DNA of 64,000 bases, taken from contig MEDY01000220.1 in assembly GCA_001724265.1 (NCBI GenBank), forward strand, positions 1 to 64,000, read 5' to 3'. Source of the DNA: Rhizaria sp. SCN 62-66. Its lineage: Eukaryota > Rhizaria, unplaced. Positions 20,607 to 31,700 of the stretch are shown in pieces. A program made the translations under genes and the position numbers. The notes beneath the pieces were generated by a model that worked only from the letters and a program-made list of their open reading frames with translations, had not been told where the DNA came from and made no database searches. Positions within the stretch are counted from its first letter, which is position 1. Each line of letters begins with the position of its first letter.

Positions 20607-21656
20607 CTAGGCGGCGTCGAAGTTAAGCCGCGCCTCGAGCGCCGCGTAGACGGACGACGCGCGCACAGCAGCAGCGCCCGTCGCACTGCCAGCCTGCGCA
20701 CCTGCGTTGTAGCTAACAGTCGCATTGCCGATGTTGCTGTTGTTGCGGGTGTCGTTGTTGGCAAGGAAGCGCTCGACGGCGGCAGCGGCGCGCGCCGAGG
20801 CAGCAGCGGTCGCGGACTCAATACCACTGGCATGCGCCTGAGCGCCCGCCCTACTTACGCTGGAGTTAGAGCTAGAGCTCGAGCTAGAGAGGGTGGGGCC
20901 GTGGCCGTGACCGTGGCCGCTGTGTCCGTTACTGTGGCTGGAGGGCGTGAAGGCGTGGTCGTTGCCGCCCATAGCGGGGCCATACGCGCGCAGCGGCGTC
21001 CCCATAGACACGCGATTGTTGTTGCTGCTACTCGCGGTAAAGATGCTATTATTTGCACTGAAGCTGCTGTTATCGTGAGCATTATTGGCGTTAGCATCGG
21101 CATTGACGCTTTGAGCGAGCGCGGCGGCGCCCGCGTGCACGGAGCCGGCGAAAGGCGTGCGGAGCCACTCCATCTCCCTGCCAATGCGCTCGGCGTGGCG
21201 CTCGCGGCCCAGCGCGGCGAGCGCGCGCTCGACGCTATCCGCGGCCGGGACCGTGGCGGCGTCGATAGACCGCACGGCCGAGAGCGTGTCGGCACGGCCG
21301 GCGCGCGTCAGCAGCGACTCGATCTCGGAGGAGCTGGCGCGGTCGATGGAGCTGAGCGTCTGGCGCAGCTCAGGCACGTGGCGCCACGGCAGCGGCATGC
21401 GCTCGGCGGCGGGCAGCCCCGGGAAGTCGCGCAGCCCGGCCACGTTCTCGGGGTCCAGGATCGTCGCCGCGCAGACAGACTCCAGGGCCGTTGCCAGCTT
21501 GCCGCCGGAGAGCACAGCCGCGCGCGCCGCGGGCGCCGCGGAGGGCTCCAGCGATATCACCACGGGGCGGCGGTGCGCGGGGTGCTCGGACTCGGGGCGC
21601 CGTGCGGGCGCGCGGGAGGGCTTGGGATCGAAGGCTGCCACGGTTTGGCGTGACAT
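20607..21656 (-). CDS. Reading frame directly upstream of, and in frame with, the large low-complexity protein
   Basis: 349 codons from ATG (21656) to TAG (20607-20609). The N-terminal 200 residues are not low complexity (Arg/Pro-rich start, then helical segments such as AALGRERHAERIGREMEWL) and the rest is Ser/Asn/Ala-rich, matching the style of the downstream frame. Only 27 bases separate its TAG from the next ATG, and both frames are in register, far closer than any other gene pair here. Either a 63-base intron (weak donor GTCCGT, acceptor TCTCTAG) removes the TAG, or the TAG is read through, or this is a separate gene. A possible acceptor (TCTACAG) lies 7 bases before the ATG, hinting at a 5' UTR intron. 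No family recognised. Confidence 0.5.
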   Translation of the reverse strand: MSRQTVAAFDPKPSRAPARRPESEHPAHRRPVVISLEPSAAPAARAAVLSGGKLATALESVCAATILDPENVAGLRDFPGLPAAERMPLPWRHVPELRQTLSSIDRASSSEIESLLTRAGRADTLSAVRSIDAATVPAADSVERALAALGRERHAERIGREMEWLRTPFAGSVHAGAAALAQSVNADANANNAHDNSSFSANNSIFTASSSNNNRVSMGTPLRAYGPAMGGNDHAFTPSSHSNGHSGHGHGHGPTLSSSSSSSNSSVSRAGAQAHASGIESATAAASARAAAAVERFLANNDTRNNSNIGNATVSYNAGAQAGSATGAAAVRASSVYAALEARLNFDAA

Positions 21657-22388
21657 TTCGTGCCTGTAGATTGGAAGGTATATGGGCAATATACAGAGGT
21701 GCAATTTAAGTTGTGAGTATTTGCGACATGTTTACTTAAGACTCTAGTACGTAAATTCAAATAACGATCATTTGAAGGAACACGAGACGGATGTAGATTA
21801 ACTTGACTTTGTGACCGTTGGGGACATCTCTGCTTCAGGAGCGGTTCCCAAAAATTCGCCGACCACGACCGCTCCAACTCGGTCGATGTGGACCTAGATT
21901 CCGTCACGAAAAGAGCTCTTTACAGCGGCAAATATCTCTATTAAATACGACGTTATACGTGCTATTTTTTCAAGCATGAGTATATTTGGAGGCGTATCCG
22001 GACCGCTGTTTACGGATACTGTCAGGGTTTAATCTGCTTTGAAGTCGAAAACTTGACGACGTCGTCCTCCCTTGCTCCTTTCACATCTCACCCCTCTACC
22101 TCCCCCACGCTTGCACCCGTAGTCTCCGTTCGACGCCCTTTTTGTGTAGTACACACAAATAGCAGCGTTTTATTCCTTGTATCCGCGCACAAACCCATCC
22201 CGGCGTTGCTGTGCTCCTCCCCCGAAGCCGGCTTCGACAGCAAGCTCCCCAGCTCTCTCTCGAACGCGCCCGCCTTCGCCCCCGCTCGCTCGCGCCTGTA
22301 ACGCCAGCGTTGCTTCCTTCTGACACCGCCCCCTCGCCCGGCCTTAGCTTTACGCTCAGACCCGGCGCCTGCTCCCTGGGCTGTCTCT
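21657..22388. promoter_or_regulatory. Divergent promoter region before VTI1
   Basis: About 0.73 kb between two gene starts pointing apart. It contains a 7-bp inverted repeat, gtatccg (21994-22000) and cggatac (22013-22019), and a further pair gagcggt/accgctc near 21838-21876. The VTI1-proximal 300 bases are pyrimidine-rich. No known motif is assigned. Confidence 0.4.
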
Positions 22389-23404
22389 ATGGCCGACTCT
22401 GACATCCTGACCCGCTTTGAAGACGAGGCTCAGTCATCGATCAACAACCTTAAGACACTCCTCACTGCCATCGCCTCCGCCCGGTACGTCCATATCAGCA
22501 TCACTACAGCAAACCGATGAACATTTTCTACACGTCCACCCTGCATTGTGCCAGCTTGCGCTCTTTTACGCCTCAACGTCTCAAGTGCTTTTCTCTCACT
22601 GTCTCGCATATTGCACTTCGTTTATTTGTTACTGAACGGCTCACAGCTCCCCCCGCGAGGCGCAGACCCACCTCGACAAGGCCGACGCGTCTGTGGTGCC
22701 CCTGGGCGACGGCGTCTTCCGCGACTTCAAGCGCGAGCAGCGACACATCGCGCACGAGTCCAAGCCCGCCGCCACACGCCGCCTCAAGGCCCTGCAGCAG
22801 GACTGGGACCAGCAGAAGGCGATGCTCGGCGACTACAAGCGCCAGTACCTTACCGGCGGCGCCCCGGCCGGGGCCGCTATGTCCCCCGTCGAGCGCGCTG
22901 AGTGGACCGACCAGCGCCAGCGCCTGCTCCAGGCGCGCGAGATCCAGGTGCGTGCACTCGCTAAATATGCTAAAAAGCGGAATATATGTTTGGCTATTCA
23001 TCATGAGCGGCATAGTGGGTATTGCGCTGTTCTTGATGCGTATACGAAACTTTGTCCTGATTGCTTCTTATCAACATCTCACCTTGCATCACATTGTTTC
23101 GTTTCTTCTTTGCTTCGACTCTTCACAGGGCGGCAATGCGCAGTCGCTGGCAATGACGCAGCGCACGATCGAGGACGCGGCGATGATTGGCTCCAACACG
23201 AGCGTGAAGCTGGAGCACCAGACGGAGCAGATGGAGAACGTGATCGGCACGCTGCATGAGACCAACTCGGTGCTGGACAAGTCTGCCAAGCTGCTGCGCC
23301 GCATGCGCACGCGCCTCGTCACCAACAAGCTCATGACCTTCATCATCATCCTCGTCGAGCTTGCCATCGTCGCGCTCATCATCTACATCAAGTTCTACAC
23401 CTAA
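22389..23404 (+). CDS. VTI1: VTI1-family Qb-SNARE
   Basis: Membrane-fusion SNARE for Golgi, endosome and vacuole/lysosome traffic. Exons 22389-22483, 22647-22947 and 23129-23404 (donors GTACGT and GTGCGT, acceptors CACAG) give 223 aa, the usual VTI1 length, stop TAA. The N-terminal part is helical, fitting the Habc bundle (about residues 1-100). The SNARE motif (about 135-195) has the central glutamine in LEHQTEQM, aligned with HQRETL of known VTI1 proteins. It is followed by the hallmark basic stretch LLRRMRTRLVTNK and a single C-terminal membrane anchor (about 201-221) ending IKFYT. All the expected parts are intact. Confidence 0.95.
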
Positions 23405-23774
23405 GCGCTGTGCACGTGTTGCGAGTTGAGTTGTTGTCCGATGTTTGTCCCTAGTTTGTAGTAAAAGTGTGATGTTGAAGTAATGTACAATAGTATCGAA
23501 ACAGTATGATGTTGTAAAAGTAGCTAACAGAGAAAATAAACACTTGTAGTTTATATCCCAGCTCATGATTCACAGCGACAACGATTGAAGCAATATCTGT
23601 TGTTTATTCTACTCGTATCAGTTGATACAGTTTCTAAGCTCTATAAAATACACACATCTTTTCAAAACAAAAACATGAACACTTTGACTATGCTTAGTCA
23701 ATCCAAGGTGATTGTCCTGCCGCTTAGTCAGGTCCTCCGCCTCGACGAGCCCTGCGCTTAGTCGAGCCCTGCGC
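23405..23774. other. Convergent 3' region between VTI1 and RRP4
   Basis: 370 bases of AT-rich spacer holding both 3' UTRs. The right end carries the 17-base tandem repeat listed at 23746-23786. No gene. Confidence 0.5.
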
Positions 23775-23786
23775 TTAGTCGAGCCC
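23746..23786. repeat. 17-base tandem repeat over the RRP4 stop codon
   Basis: The unit cgagccctgcgcttagt occurs twice, with a further 7-base partial copy. One copy contains the RRP4 stop codon (23775-23777) and last codons; the other lies just downstream in its 3' UTR. The 17-base unit length means the extra copy is out of frame. Confidence 0.85.
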
Positions 23787-24989
23787 GACGCCCTGCGTGA
23801 TGGCGACAGCGACGTCGTACTGCGTCATCTCGACCACGCGCTTGTGCAGCTCGACCGACTTGTTGTACACGGCCAACACAGAATCGCGGTGCACCTTGCG
23901 GCGGCCCGCCGCCAGCGCCAGCACGCTCATGCGCAGCCGTGCGATCGACTCGCGCACGTCCCGCGCTACCACGTCGGCCTCCTCGCCCCCCTCCGCAGCC
24001 TCGCCGCCGGCGCCCATGCTGCCCTCTGCGGCAGCCTCGCCCTCTGCGGCGGCGGCGGCCTTCTGTGCGCTCTTGATGCCGGCGCCGACGCCCGAGTTGG
24101 CGCGGCGGTCGGCGTCGCGGTCGAGCGAGTCGTCCTCGGCCTCGCGGCGCCGGCGCTCAAGCGCTGCCTCGGAGGGGGTGGGCGCCAGCCACACGTAGCC
24201 GTTGACGCCGATGATCATGTCCACGCCGAGGTCCTCAAGCGTGTGGAAGTGCTGCTTGCAGCGGCGCACCAGCGAGGCGGGCACGGCGACGAGCACGCCC
24301 TGCTCAAGCTTGCCGTACTTTGCCGAGCGCGTGTGCAGAGAGACGGAGCGGTCCGTCATGACCTTCTGCACCTCGGCGGACACCAGCCCGCCCTCGGCCA
24401 GGAAGGCGCGCATCTGCAGCGCGTCCTCCTCGGTGCGCCGCCGCTGCGCGCCCGGCAGGTTGACCGAGGAGAGCATCAACGAGGCGAGCTGGCGACCGTT
24501 GATGTCGAGCCGCCAGCGCGAGTCGACCAGGTCCGTCACGCGGCCCACGACGACGTCGCCGACCTCGGGCGAGTACCGCCGGCAGTGCGACTGCACTGTG
24601 ATCAGCTTGTTAATGCGCGTCACCACGCCCGTCACGGACGCGATGTACTGCGGCACTGGCGGGTTCGAGATCGCCGTCAGCACGGTGCCATGGCCGCTGC
24701 GCGCGACGCGAGCGAGGGTCAGCGTGTCAGGATATCGGGCGGGATTGGGAAAAAAGTGAAGATAAAGGTATATGTGTGAGTAATATACGTTATGACGAAG
24801 TGCGATTTTGATTTAAGATGATCGTGTTGAGTTGCATTGCGCATTGAGACTGATCTTGACTGAGCCATGTCACAAAGTATTTTAGACTTTGGAGCGTATT
24901 GTTTCATTTTTGACGTACAGGATGTAGTCACTCTCGGCGTTGGCGAGCACGTCACCAGTCACCACGCGGGCGGATGTCATGTCAGCCAT
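23775..24989 (-). CDS. EXOSC2: Exosome cap subunit RRP4/EXOSC2
   Basis: RNA-binding cap protein of the exosome, the 3'-5' RNA decay and processing complex of nucleus and cytoplasm. Exons 24989-24919 and 24696-23775 (donor GTACGT, acceptor GCGCAG, phase 2) join within ...YILGHGT..., restoring the conserved GHGT motif, and give 330 aa, close to the usual 290-360; stop TAA. The S1 domain follows (GVVTRINKLITV, EVGDVVVGRVTDL), then the highly conserved LMLSSVNLPGAQRRR and VSLHTRSAKYGKL, then a KH domain with the GxNG motif (IIGVNGYVWL). An Ala/Glu-rich insertion (about 24020-24150) interrupts the KH region relative to yeast and human proteins. The start is the first ATG of an exon whose VVTGDVL matches the family's first strand. 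Confidence 0.95.
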
Positions 24990-26089
24990 TCTGTGCTTGT
25001 GTAGTCCTCTGTGGGCTAGACGAGCGAACGGATCTCTGTGTTGTTGAGTTAAGTAGTTAGAGCGGCCGCGTTAGTGCTGGCACGGAGTCTTAGAAGCGGA
25101 GGCTCAACTCAAGAGGTGCTGTAAAGGGAGTGTACGATTTGGTGCAGCTGCGGAGAACAGGGCTGTCGATGTTGTTGTTCTGAACTCGCAGCGTGCTGAG
25201 CTGTAGTGGTGGGTTGTGGGGGGGCTGAGATGGGCGAGGTCGGGCGGAAAGGGAGATCAAGTAAGAAAGATGCTGTGAGAGTGCTGCGACACAATTACGT
25301 AGAAGACAAACGAAACAACGCATTACAGGTGCGGGCACAGCTTAACAGTGCGTTCTGAGCGCTTGGCGATGGCAAGTCCGGCGGCGAGGTGGTGCTGTGT
25401 GCGTCGGACTGTCTGTGCGCGGGATAGAAAGCTTGTGGCCCCATGTCAAGGCGGGTAGACATGGAATTACAAATTCAATTAGAACACCTAGAGTAGGTAT
25501 TCGTATTCTGATCCGCTCCACACAGTGACGGATTCTATGACCTTGGAATCGCGCAAACATTGTTGCAACCACGATCACTTTTCGAGCGGCCGCTTCCGCA
25601 GATGACCGACTGGCTCGACGAGGCGCGCGACGTCAGCAATTTCTTTTCGGCGATTTTTCAGCATATTCCATTCGCTAGATCTCGGTTATTGCCAGTGCCG
25701 CGCATAATAACGTTTACGTTGTACATGTTCCCTTTTAGGTTTCTCTTCATGCATTCGTTCCAAGTTGTACCTGCTTCTTAAAGGATGTGGGTCGGAGGAA
25801 GCCCTCCTCTTTGGTCACATCAATTTCCATCGCATCACTGCGATGCAACAAATCATTAGAACAGCCCCACTTCCAGATATTAATTTTACTACACTTTACA
25901 TTCTCTGTGTCTATCTTATAGTCTCTGAAACCACGACTTATCCCGGTTTCCCGCCCCTTTCCCGCTGGCCTCGTTGCCCGTGCCATCATCTTGACCTCAG
26001 TCTTGTGCCATCATCTTGACCTCAGTCTTGTTCCCCCTGCTCTAAACCCACCCGCCCTTTGCGCCCGCCCCCGTCGCCCCCGCCCCGCC
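24990..26089. promoter_or_regulatory. Divergent region between RRP4 (-) and RING gene (+)
   Basis: 1.1 kb without a supportable gene. The small open frames in it have no coding bias or domain. The part next to the RING start holds a perfect 25-base tandem duplication (listed separately) and is pyrimidine-rich, as expected of a 5' UTR. Confidence 0.45.
25981..26030. repeat. Perfect 25-base tandem duplication upstream of the RING gene
   Basis: Two exact head-to-tail copies (25981-26005 and 26006-26030), each beginning tgccatcatcttgacc. It ends 59 bases before the start codon, probably inside the 5' UTR. The lack of divergence indicates a recent duplication. Confidence 0.95.
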
Positions 26090-28148
26090 ATGGGACTCTC
26101 CTTCTCCGCGTCGCGCGACCCGCTGGGGCTGGACCTGCCCGAGTTCGGCACGGACGCAGGCGTGGAGCGGTTCCTCGACCTGCCGCAGCAGCAGATCGCC
26201 GCGCTCATCCGTGCCGGACTCAACATCGACCTTGTCATGAACCCGTTCCAGATGCACCGCCTCGGCGACGCGCCCACGACCATCTTCGACCTTGACGACG
26301 CCGCGCGCGACGCTGACGCCGACGCGCGCGAGCACGGCAGCGACAGCGATGATGACGACGACACTGTTAAGGTGCGGTACGCCGCGCATGCTAACACGCC
26401 CGCGCACGTCGTGCCCAGCTCTCTCATCATCCGCGCGCACCCGCCCGCGCTTGTCGCCACCACCACTGGCGCCGCCGCCGCAGCCCCGGGCGGCCTCACT
26501 TCCCCCGGGGCCGGCGGCGTGGCCTCCGCGCCGCCGCAGCCGCTGCCGGTGCCGGACATGGACGGGTGGCAGTTCTCGCTCTCGTTCCGCTACTCGGCCG
26601 CCGTGCCCTGCGCCGCCACGCTTGTCGTGTGCGCGCTCGAGGCGCCCCACCCGCGCACCGGTGCGCCCACCTTTGCCACCGCGCCCGTCCCGCAGCTCCA
26701 CGCCGCCAGCGTGCCCGGCAGCAACAACAGCTACAACAACAGTTACAGTAGCAGCAGCGCCGGCTACGGCGCCACCAGCCCCGCCAGCGAGAGCGCCAAC
26801 AGGAGACGCCCTGCCGGTGCCGGCGCAGCGGGCGCAGGTACAGGCGCGCAGGGTACGCACGGCCACGTGTACGGGCCGTTCGACGCGCAGCTGGCGGCGC
26901 TGCCGCGACCGCTGATGGTCGCGCTGCCCGCGGGCGTCGGGCTCACGGCGACGGTCCCGCTGCCGCCGCTCGCCGTCGTCGCGCTGCTGGCCGCCGCGGG
27001 CGCAGGCGCCGACGCCGCCGCCGCGCTCTGCCCCAGTCCCGGCCCCGGCTACGCCAACCACGCCCAGTCCGCCGCCGCTGCGGCCGCGCTGCCGTGGTCG
27101 CCGGCCGTCGCAGCGTTCCTCGCCCGCGTCGCCCCTACGCCCGCCCCCGCGGCCCACGGCGGCGGCGGCGGCGGCGGCCGGCGCCGCGAGCGGGTCCGGC
27201 GGCGGCATCGCGCACGTGGCGCTGCGCCTATGCCCGCTGGCCCCGCTGCCCGGCGCTCACGTCGACGCGCAGCCCCCGCTCTACCGCCCCGGCGCCAGCG
27301 CTGCCGACCCCTCAGAGCGCGGGTGGGCCGAGTGCGAGATTACCACACTGAACCTCGCGCTCGCCAGTGCCGGCCCTGGCTCCAACGCTGCCACGCGGGG
27401 CGGCGCGGGCGCTGGCGCCAGCAACTCCAGCGGCGGCGCGACAAGCGTGGAGTCAATGCGGTCCGCGCGGGCGGCGATGTTTGCGACGCAGATGCGCGCT
27501 AACAACGAGCGCCTGCTCTCCAGCGCCGGACTCGGCTCCCCGGCCCCCGGCGCCGCGGGCAACTCCGGTGCCGGTACTGGCGACCGCAACTTCGGCAGCG
27601 CGGGCGCCAATCCCGCCGCCGCCGGCGCTGCGGCCGCTGCCGGCGCAGGCGCTGCGGCCGTGAGCGCGAGCGGCTACGGCGCCACGGGCGCGCCGACCGC
27701 GGGCGCGTCGCTGGCGCTGCTGGCGGCGCGCCTGGCGCCCGGCACGGCGCGGCAGACGGTGATCGCGCAGACGGGCGTGTTCGAGCTGCTCGACATCTTC
27801 GGCCTCACGCCGCCCTCGTCCTCTTCCTCCGCGGCCTCGACCCACGACAGTAGCGCCCCCGCCGTCGGTGCCGCCGCCAGCGGGGGCCGCGAGGTGGCGC
27901 AGCCCGCGGACCCCGCCGCCGCTGCGGCCGCAGCGGCGCAGGAGGCGGCGCGCGCGTCAGCTGAGGCCGCGGCGTCCGTGGCTGACTGCGTCATCTGCCT
28001 GAGCGGACCCGCCGAGGCTGTGCTCGTGCCATGCCGCCACTTCGCGCTCTGCGCGCAGTGCGCCGCCGCGCTCGTGCAGCAGCGTGCCGAGGGACAGGTC
28101 AAGTGCCCCATGTGCCGCAACCGCGTCACCGAGGTTGTCGTCGCGTAA
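26090..28148 (+). CDS. RING-type E3 ubiquitin ligase (MGRN1/LUL-like), apparent +1 frameshift
   Basis: Predicted E3 ubiquitin ligase. The start MGLSFS fits an N-myristoylation signal (Gly2, Ser6), as in the MGRN1/RNF157 and plant LOG2/LUL ligases. A central part resembles that family's RING-associated domain (WQFSLSFRYSAAVPCAATLVV). The C-terminus is a C3HC4 RING: CVIC, CRHFALCAQC, CPMC, ending 10 residues later at TAA (GTA GCG TAA region). The N-terminal frame (26090-27178) and the RING frame (27180-28148) are not in register: after seven GGC codons one extra base (around 27179) shifts the frame. Removing it gives 685 aa. No intron could fit. A sequencing or assembly error in the GGC tract is the likeliest cause; a real mutation or programmed shift is possible. 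The RING itself is certain; the subfamily is inference. Confidence 0.75.
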
Positions 28149-28797
28149 GCGCGCCGTACGACGCTGCGTCGTCGTGCCGCGGCGGAGTCGTTTAGTGTGT
28201 TGTACGCGTGGCTTGGTGTTGTGCGGTGTGGGCGTGACTGGCATGATGACACCGTTTCGTGATCAATCCACTCTGCACTCTGCCACGAGCCCTTTCGCAA
28301 ACTCATTGTTTATTTAGCTTTATTTTATGCTTTCAAGCCTTTCATTTGCTGCCAGTATTACCTTGCAGCGAGCCGTTTCTTTATGTTTCTTAGCAATCTT
28401 CTCAGAAATCATCATTCTTGTATTTAGGTATTATTCGTGTTGTTTATCGTTCTTGTTATTGGTATCTCGGCATGTTTTTCCTTGCATTCAATATTAAAGT
28501 AACGCTTGTGTTTATAGCAGTTGGTTCTCAGCGAATTTGCTGCAGTAGCAAGTCAAGACGTATCATGCTTTCTTTTGTAAATTTCTTTTGGTTATTCATA
28601 AACAGTCATGTTTTCACAAGCTATCACGAGCAGATGTTTCCGTTATGCAAATGTAGATGTCATTGGGGACATTATAGTAGTTCTATTTGGCCTAACAAGC
28701 ATAATATAAAGTACTTTTCTGAACAAAAAATCAAACCATTTTAACTGTTTTTCTTAAGTCATATAAACTATCACACTGGACAGCATCAGAACCCCCA
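28149..28797. other. Convergent intergenic region
   Basis: 650 bases, AT- and especially T-rich, between two 3' ends. Short open frames only. Nothing recognised. Confidence 0.5.
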
Positions 28798-31700
28798 TCA
28801 CACAGCGTCACTGTTGCTGTTGCTGTTTACACCGTGATTACTCCAGATGCAGTTGTCATCGCTGCAAGAAGCGCAGCGGCCGCCGCTGCGGCTACTGCTC
28901 CGACTGCTGCCTCTGCTGTTAGTGTCGCTGCTGCAACAGCTACTGCGTACGCTGCCGACAGACTCAACCTCCGCCATGTCGCTGTGCACGCCGCTGTGGC
29001 CGTCGCTGTCGCTCTTGCTCCCCGGGCCACTGCGCCCGCTGCCGCCGCCGCCACTGCTCGCCGGCGGCGGCCGCCACGCCTGCCCCAGGCGCCAGCCGGG
29101 GCTCTGGACGCCGCGGACCACTGCCGCGGTCTGTACAAACTGCCAGAAGGAGCACACTGCGAAGCGGTACTCGGACCCGGACCACTTCTTGCAGCCGCAC
29201 TCCGCGCACCGCGCCGGCGGGTCCGCCTCGACGGCGTCGGCCACCGCCGCCGCGTACGTGTTGGTCGCGGGAGACAGGCAGCTGAGCGGGCGGCCGGGCG
29301 ACGAGCCAATGCCCCAGCCAGTGCGGGAGCAGCTGCTCGCGCCAGGCACAGGCACTGTAACAGCCACAGTTGCAGTTGCGGGGGGAGTTCTTGTGACATT
29401 CACAGGGGCCGTCGCGGTGGCGCCATGATGCAGCTGCTCCTGTTGTTGCTGGCTTCTAGTCGTTGAGTTATTTGCTAAAGCGAGAGGAGTCTCGTAGCCC
29501 TCCGTTTCGCTCATGTTAATGCTACAGTTGCTGTTGCTATTCTTGCTGAAGCATTTGCTGTCACAATCACGAGCGGGACAGCTCGGCTTGACATCACCAC
29601 TGCCACTCTTGTTAGCGTCAATGCAAACACTTGTACTGCGCGGGCGCTCACCCTCGCCGTGACTCCCCGCACGCGCACGCGCAACAGCCACACACGCAAC
29701 AGTCGCACATGTTCCGCCTAAGCCACTGTTCGCCTCAGTGCTCTTGATGTGTGATGGCTTCACTGGAACAACAAATGCACTCGGCGTGTACAAGTACCTT
29801 GCCAGCAACGGCGGGCCCTCAAGTGACTGCGAGCTGTAGGGTGACTGCAACGCCTGTGACTCTGAGCTGTGAGGGTGCAGTGAGCGGCCGTGGCGGTGGA
29901 TCTCGCGCCAAAACGTATCTGCCTTGGCGTTTGCTTCTTTGCTTAAGATAATGCGTCGACAGCAGCGGCAGTACAGCGGCGGGCGCAAATCTGAGGGTGA
30001 TCGCTGTGTACACAGGGTTAACGACGAGGACGAATGGGGATGATCTTGGGTGGCTTTGGAGTCACAGTTAGTGGCATTGCTTGAACTGTGCTTGGAGAGC
30101 TCGATGGCACAGTGGAGCCCCCACCTCACATCGTTCTCGTCGACAACGTCAGTGTCGCAGCACGACATAACGCCAGCTGTCACCGCCGCAACATCAGCGT
30201 GATGGAACAAGCTCGCGCGCGCGTGGCAGAATCCGGGCTTGCGTCGCGTATTGCGCGTCAGCATCCACGTGTACTGCGACCACATGCTGTGCACCCACTC
30301 CAGAAGCTCTTGAAGAGCTTTCTGCGCTCTGAGCTTGGCAGTGCTGGCGGCAGAAAGAGAGCTTGAGCTCACACAATTATTACTGTGCGCGCTCAGAGTG
30401 ATGCCATCAAGAGTGTTCAAAAAGCGCAGCGCGGCGTGTAAGTCAAACGGGGAGAATCTCTTCGCCAGCGCCGCCAGCGTTGGGTCAGCCGTCCCTTTGG
30501 CAGGGCCCCTAAGCTCAATCGGACCAGCAATACAAGTTGCGCTTATAGCAGAATTTGCGCTGCTGGTGTTGACGTTGCCGTGCGACCACTGCGGGGAGAG
30601 AGCCAGCGCCAGTGGTCGAGGCGGCAACAACGGTACCGGGGGCTGGTGACCGCGGGCACTGTGGTCGTACTCGTAAGCCCAGCGTGTGTTGAGATGCAGA
30701 GAGCTTTGCTCATCGTTGCGCAGCAGGCTTGCCTCAGAGGTACCCGCTTCTCTTTCAGAGGTTTCGTCGCTGCTGCTTTCACTGTGTGAAACACGGAGCT
30801 CCTGCTGGTGCTGATGCTTTTGCGACTTCCTACTTACAACTGCCTGCTGTAAGAGTGTCTTCATTTGTGCCAAAGTAGGCGTCTTTTGTGCTGGTGCGCG
30901 GTCCGACACACCAAGCGACGGGACATAGGCAGGTTTCCAAAGCCGAGACTGAGCCTGCGCTCTCGGTGACAATGCGAAAGCTCCGCCTACAACATCAGTA
31001 TCGCCGCTATAGCTACTATTGAAAACCGAAATCGCGGTCTCGGTAAACGCATCTTGCTGTTTGAGTAGCTGCTGTTGCTGCTGTACAAGCTGCTGCTGCT
31101 GAAGTTGGTATAGTTGCGCAGATGTAAGTCCACTCGACACACGCGCGCGGTCACTGCTTGCACTGCGGTTTTGACCCCAAATTTGCAAGAGCTGTTCGTG
31201 CGGATCTGTAGCGCCTAGTGCACTATTGCGGCCGTCACTGCTACTCACACGCAGAGTCTTAGTACTTGCGTGACTGTTGCTGTACTCAGCGTTGCTGTTT
31301 CGAGATTGCGCTACCATATGATGGCTATAGCCAATGCGGATGTTGGGCGTGCCGTTAGAACCGCAGGGCACGCTATCGCTGGCGACAACCCTATTGCCTT
31401 CACCGCTGCTGTTACTGCTATCACTGCTGCAATATCCGCTCCGCGGCGCGTTTGAAGACGAGGCTGCTCCGATGCTAAGTCCTCCAAACGGTGCAACCGG
31501 CGACGGAAGAAGCGGCGGTCCATCGGCTGTGGTGCCAGAGGCTGCTGATACCTCAGCGGTCGATGCGCTGTGGAGCTCAATTGCATTGCTTTCCAATACC
31601 TCGGCCTGCTGTTGGTGAGGCGCCAACCGCGCCTTTTGCAAGCGTAACCGGAGTGCCGCAACAGCGGGCCCTAAAATCGATGTGGCTGGCTGAACCGGTG

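Noticed and set aside
18654-21653. 999-codon plus-strand open frame opposite the large low-complexity gene
   Set aside because: Arg/Gly/Val-rich shadow of GC-rich codons. I considered whether the plus strand might be the real one, but the minus strand has far longer continuity and patterned motifs.
25090-25989. Several 60-90 codon frames between RRP4 and the RING gene
   Set aside because: Conflicting frames on both strands, spacer-like composition, no splice-supported continuation.
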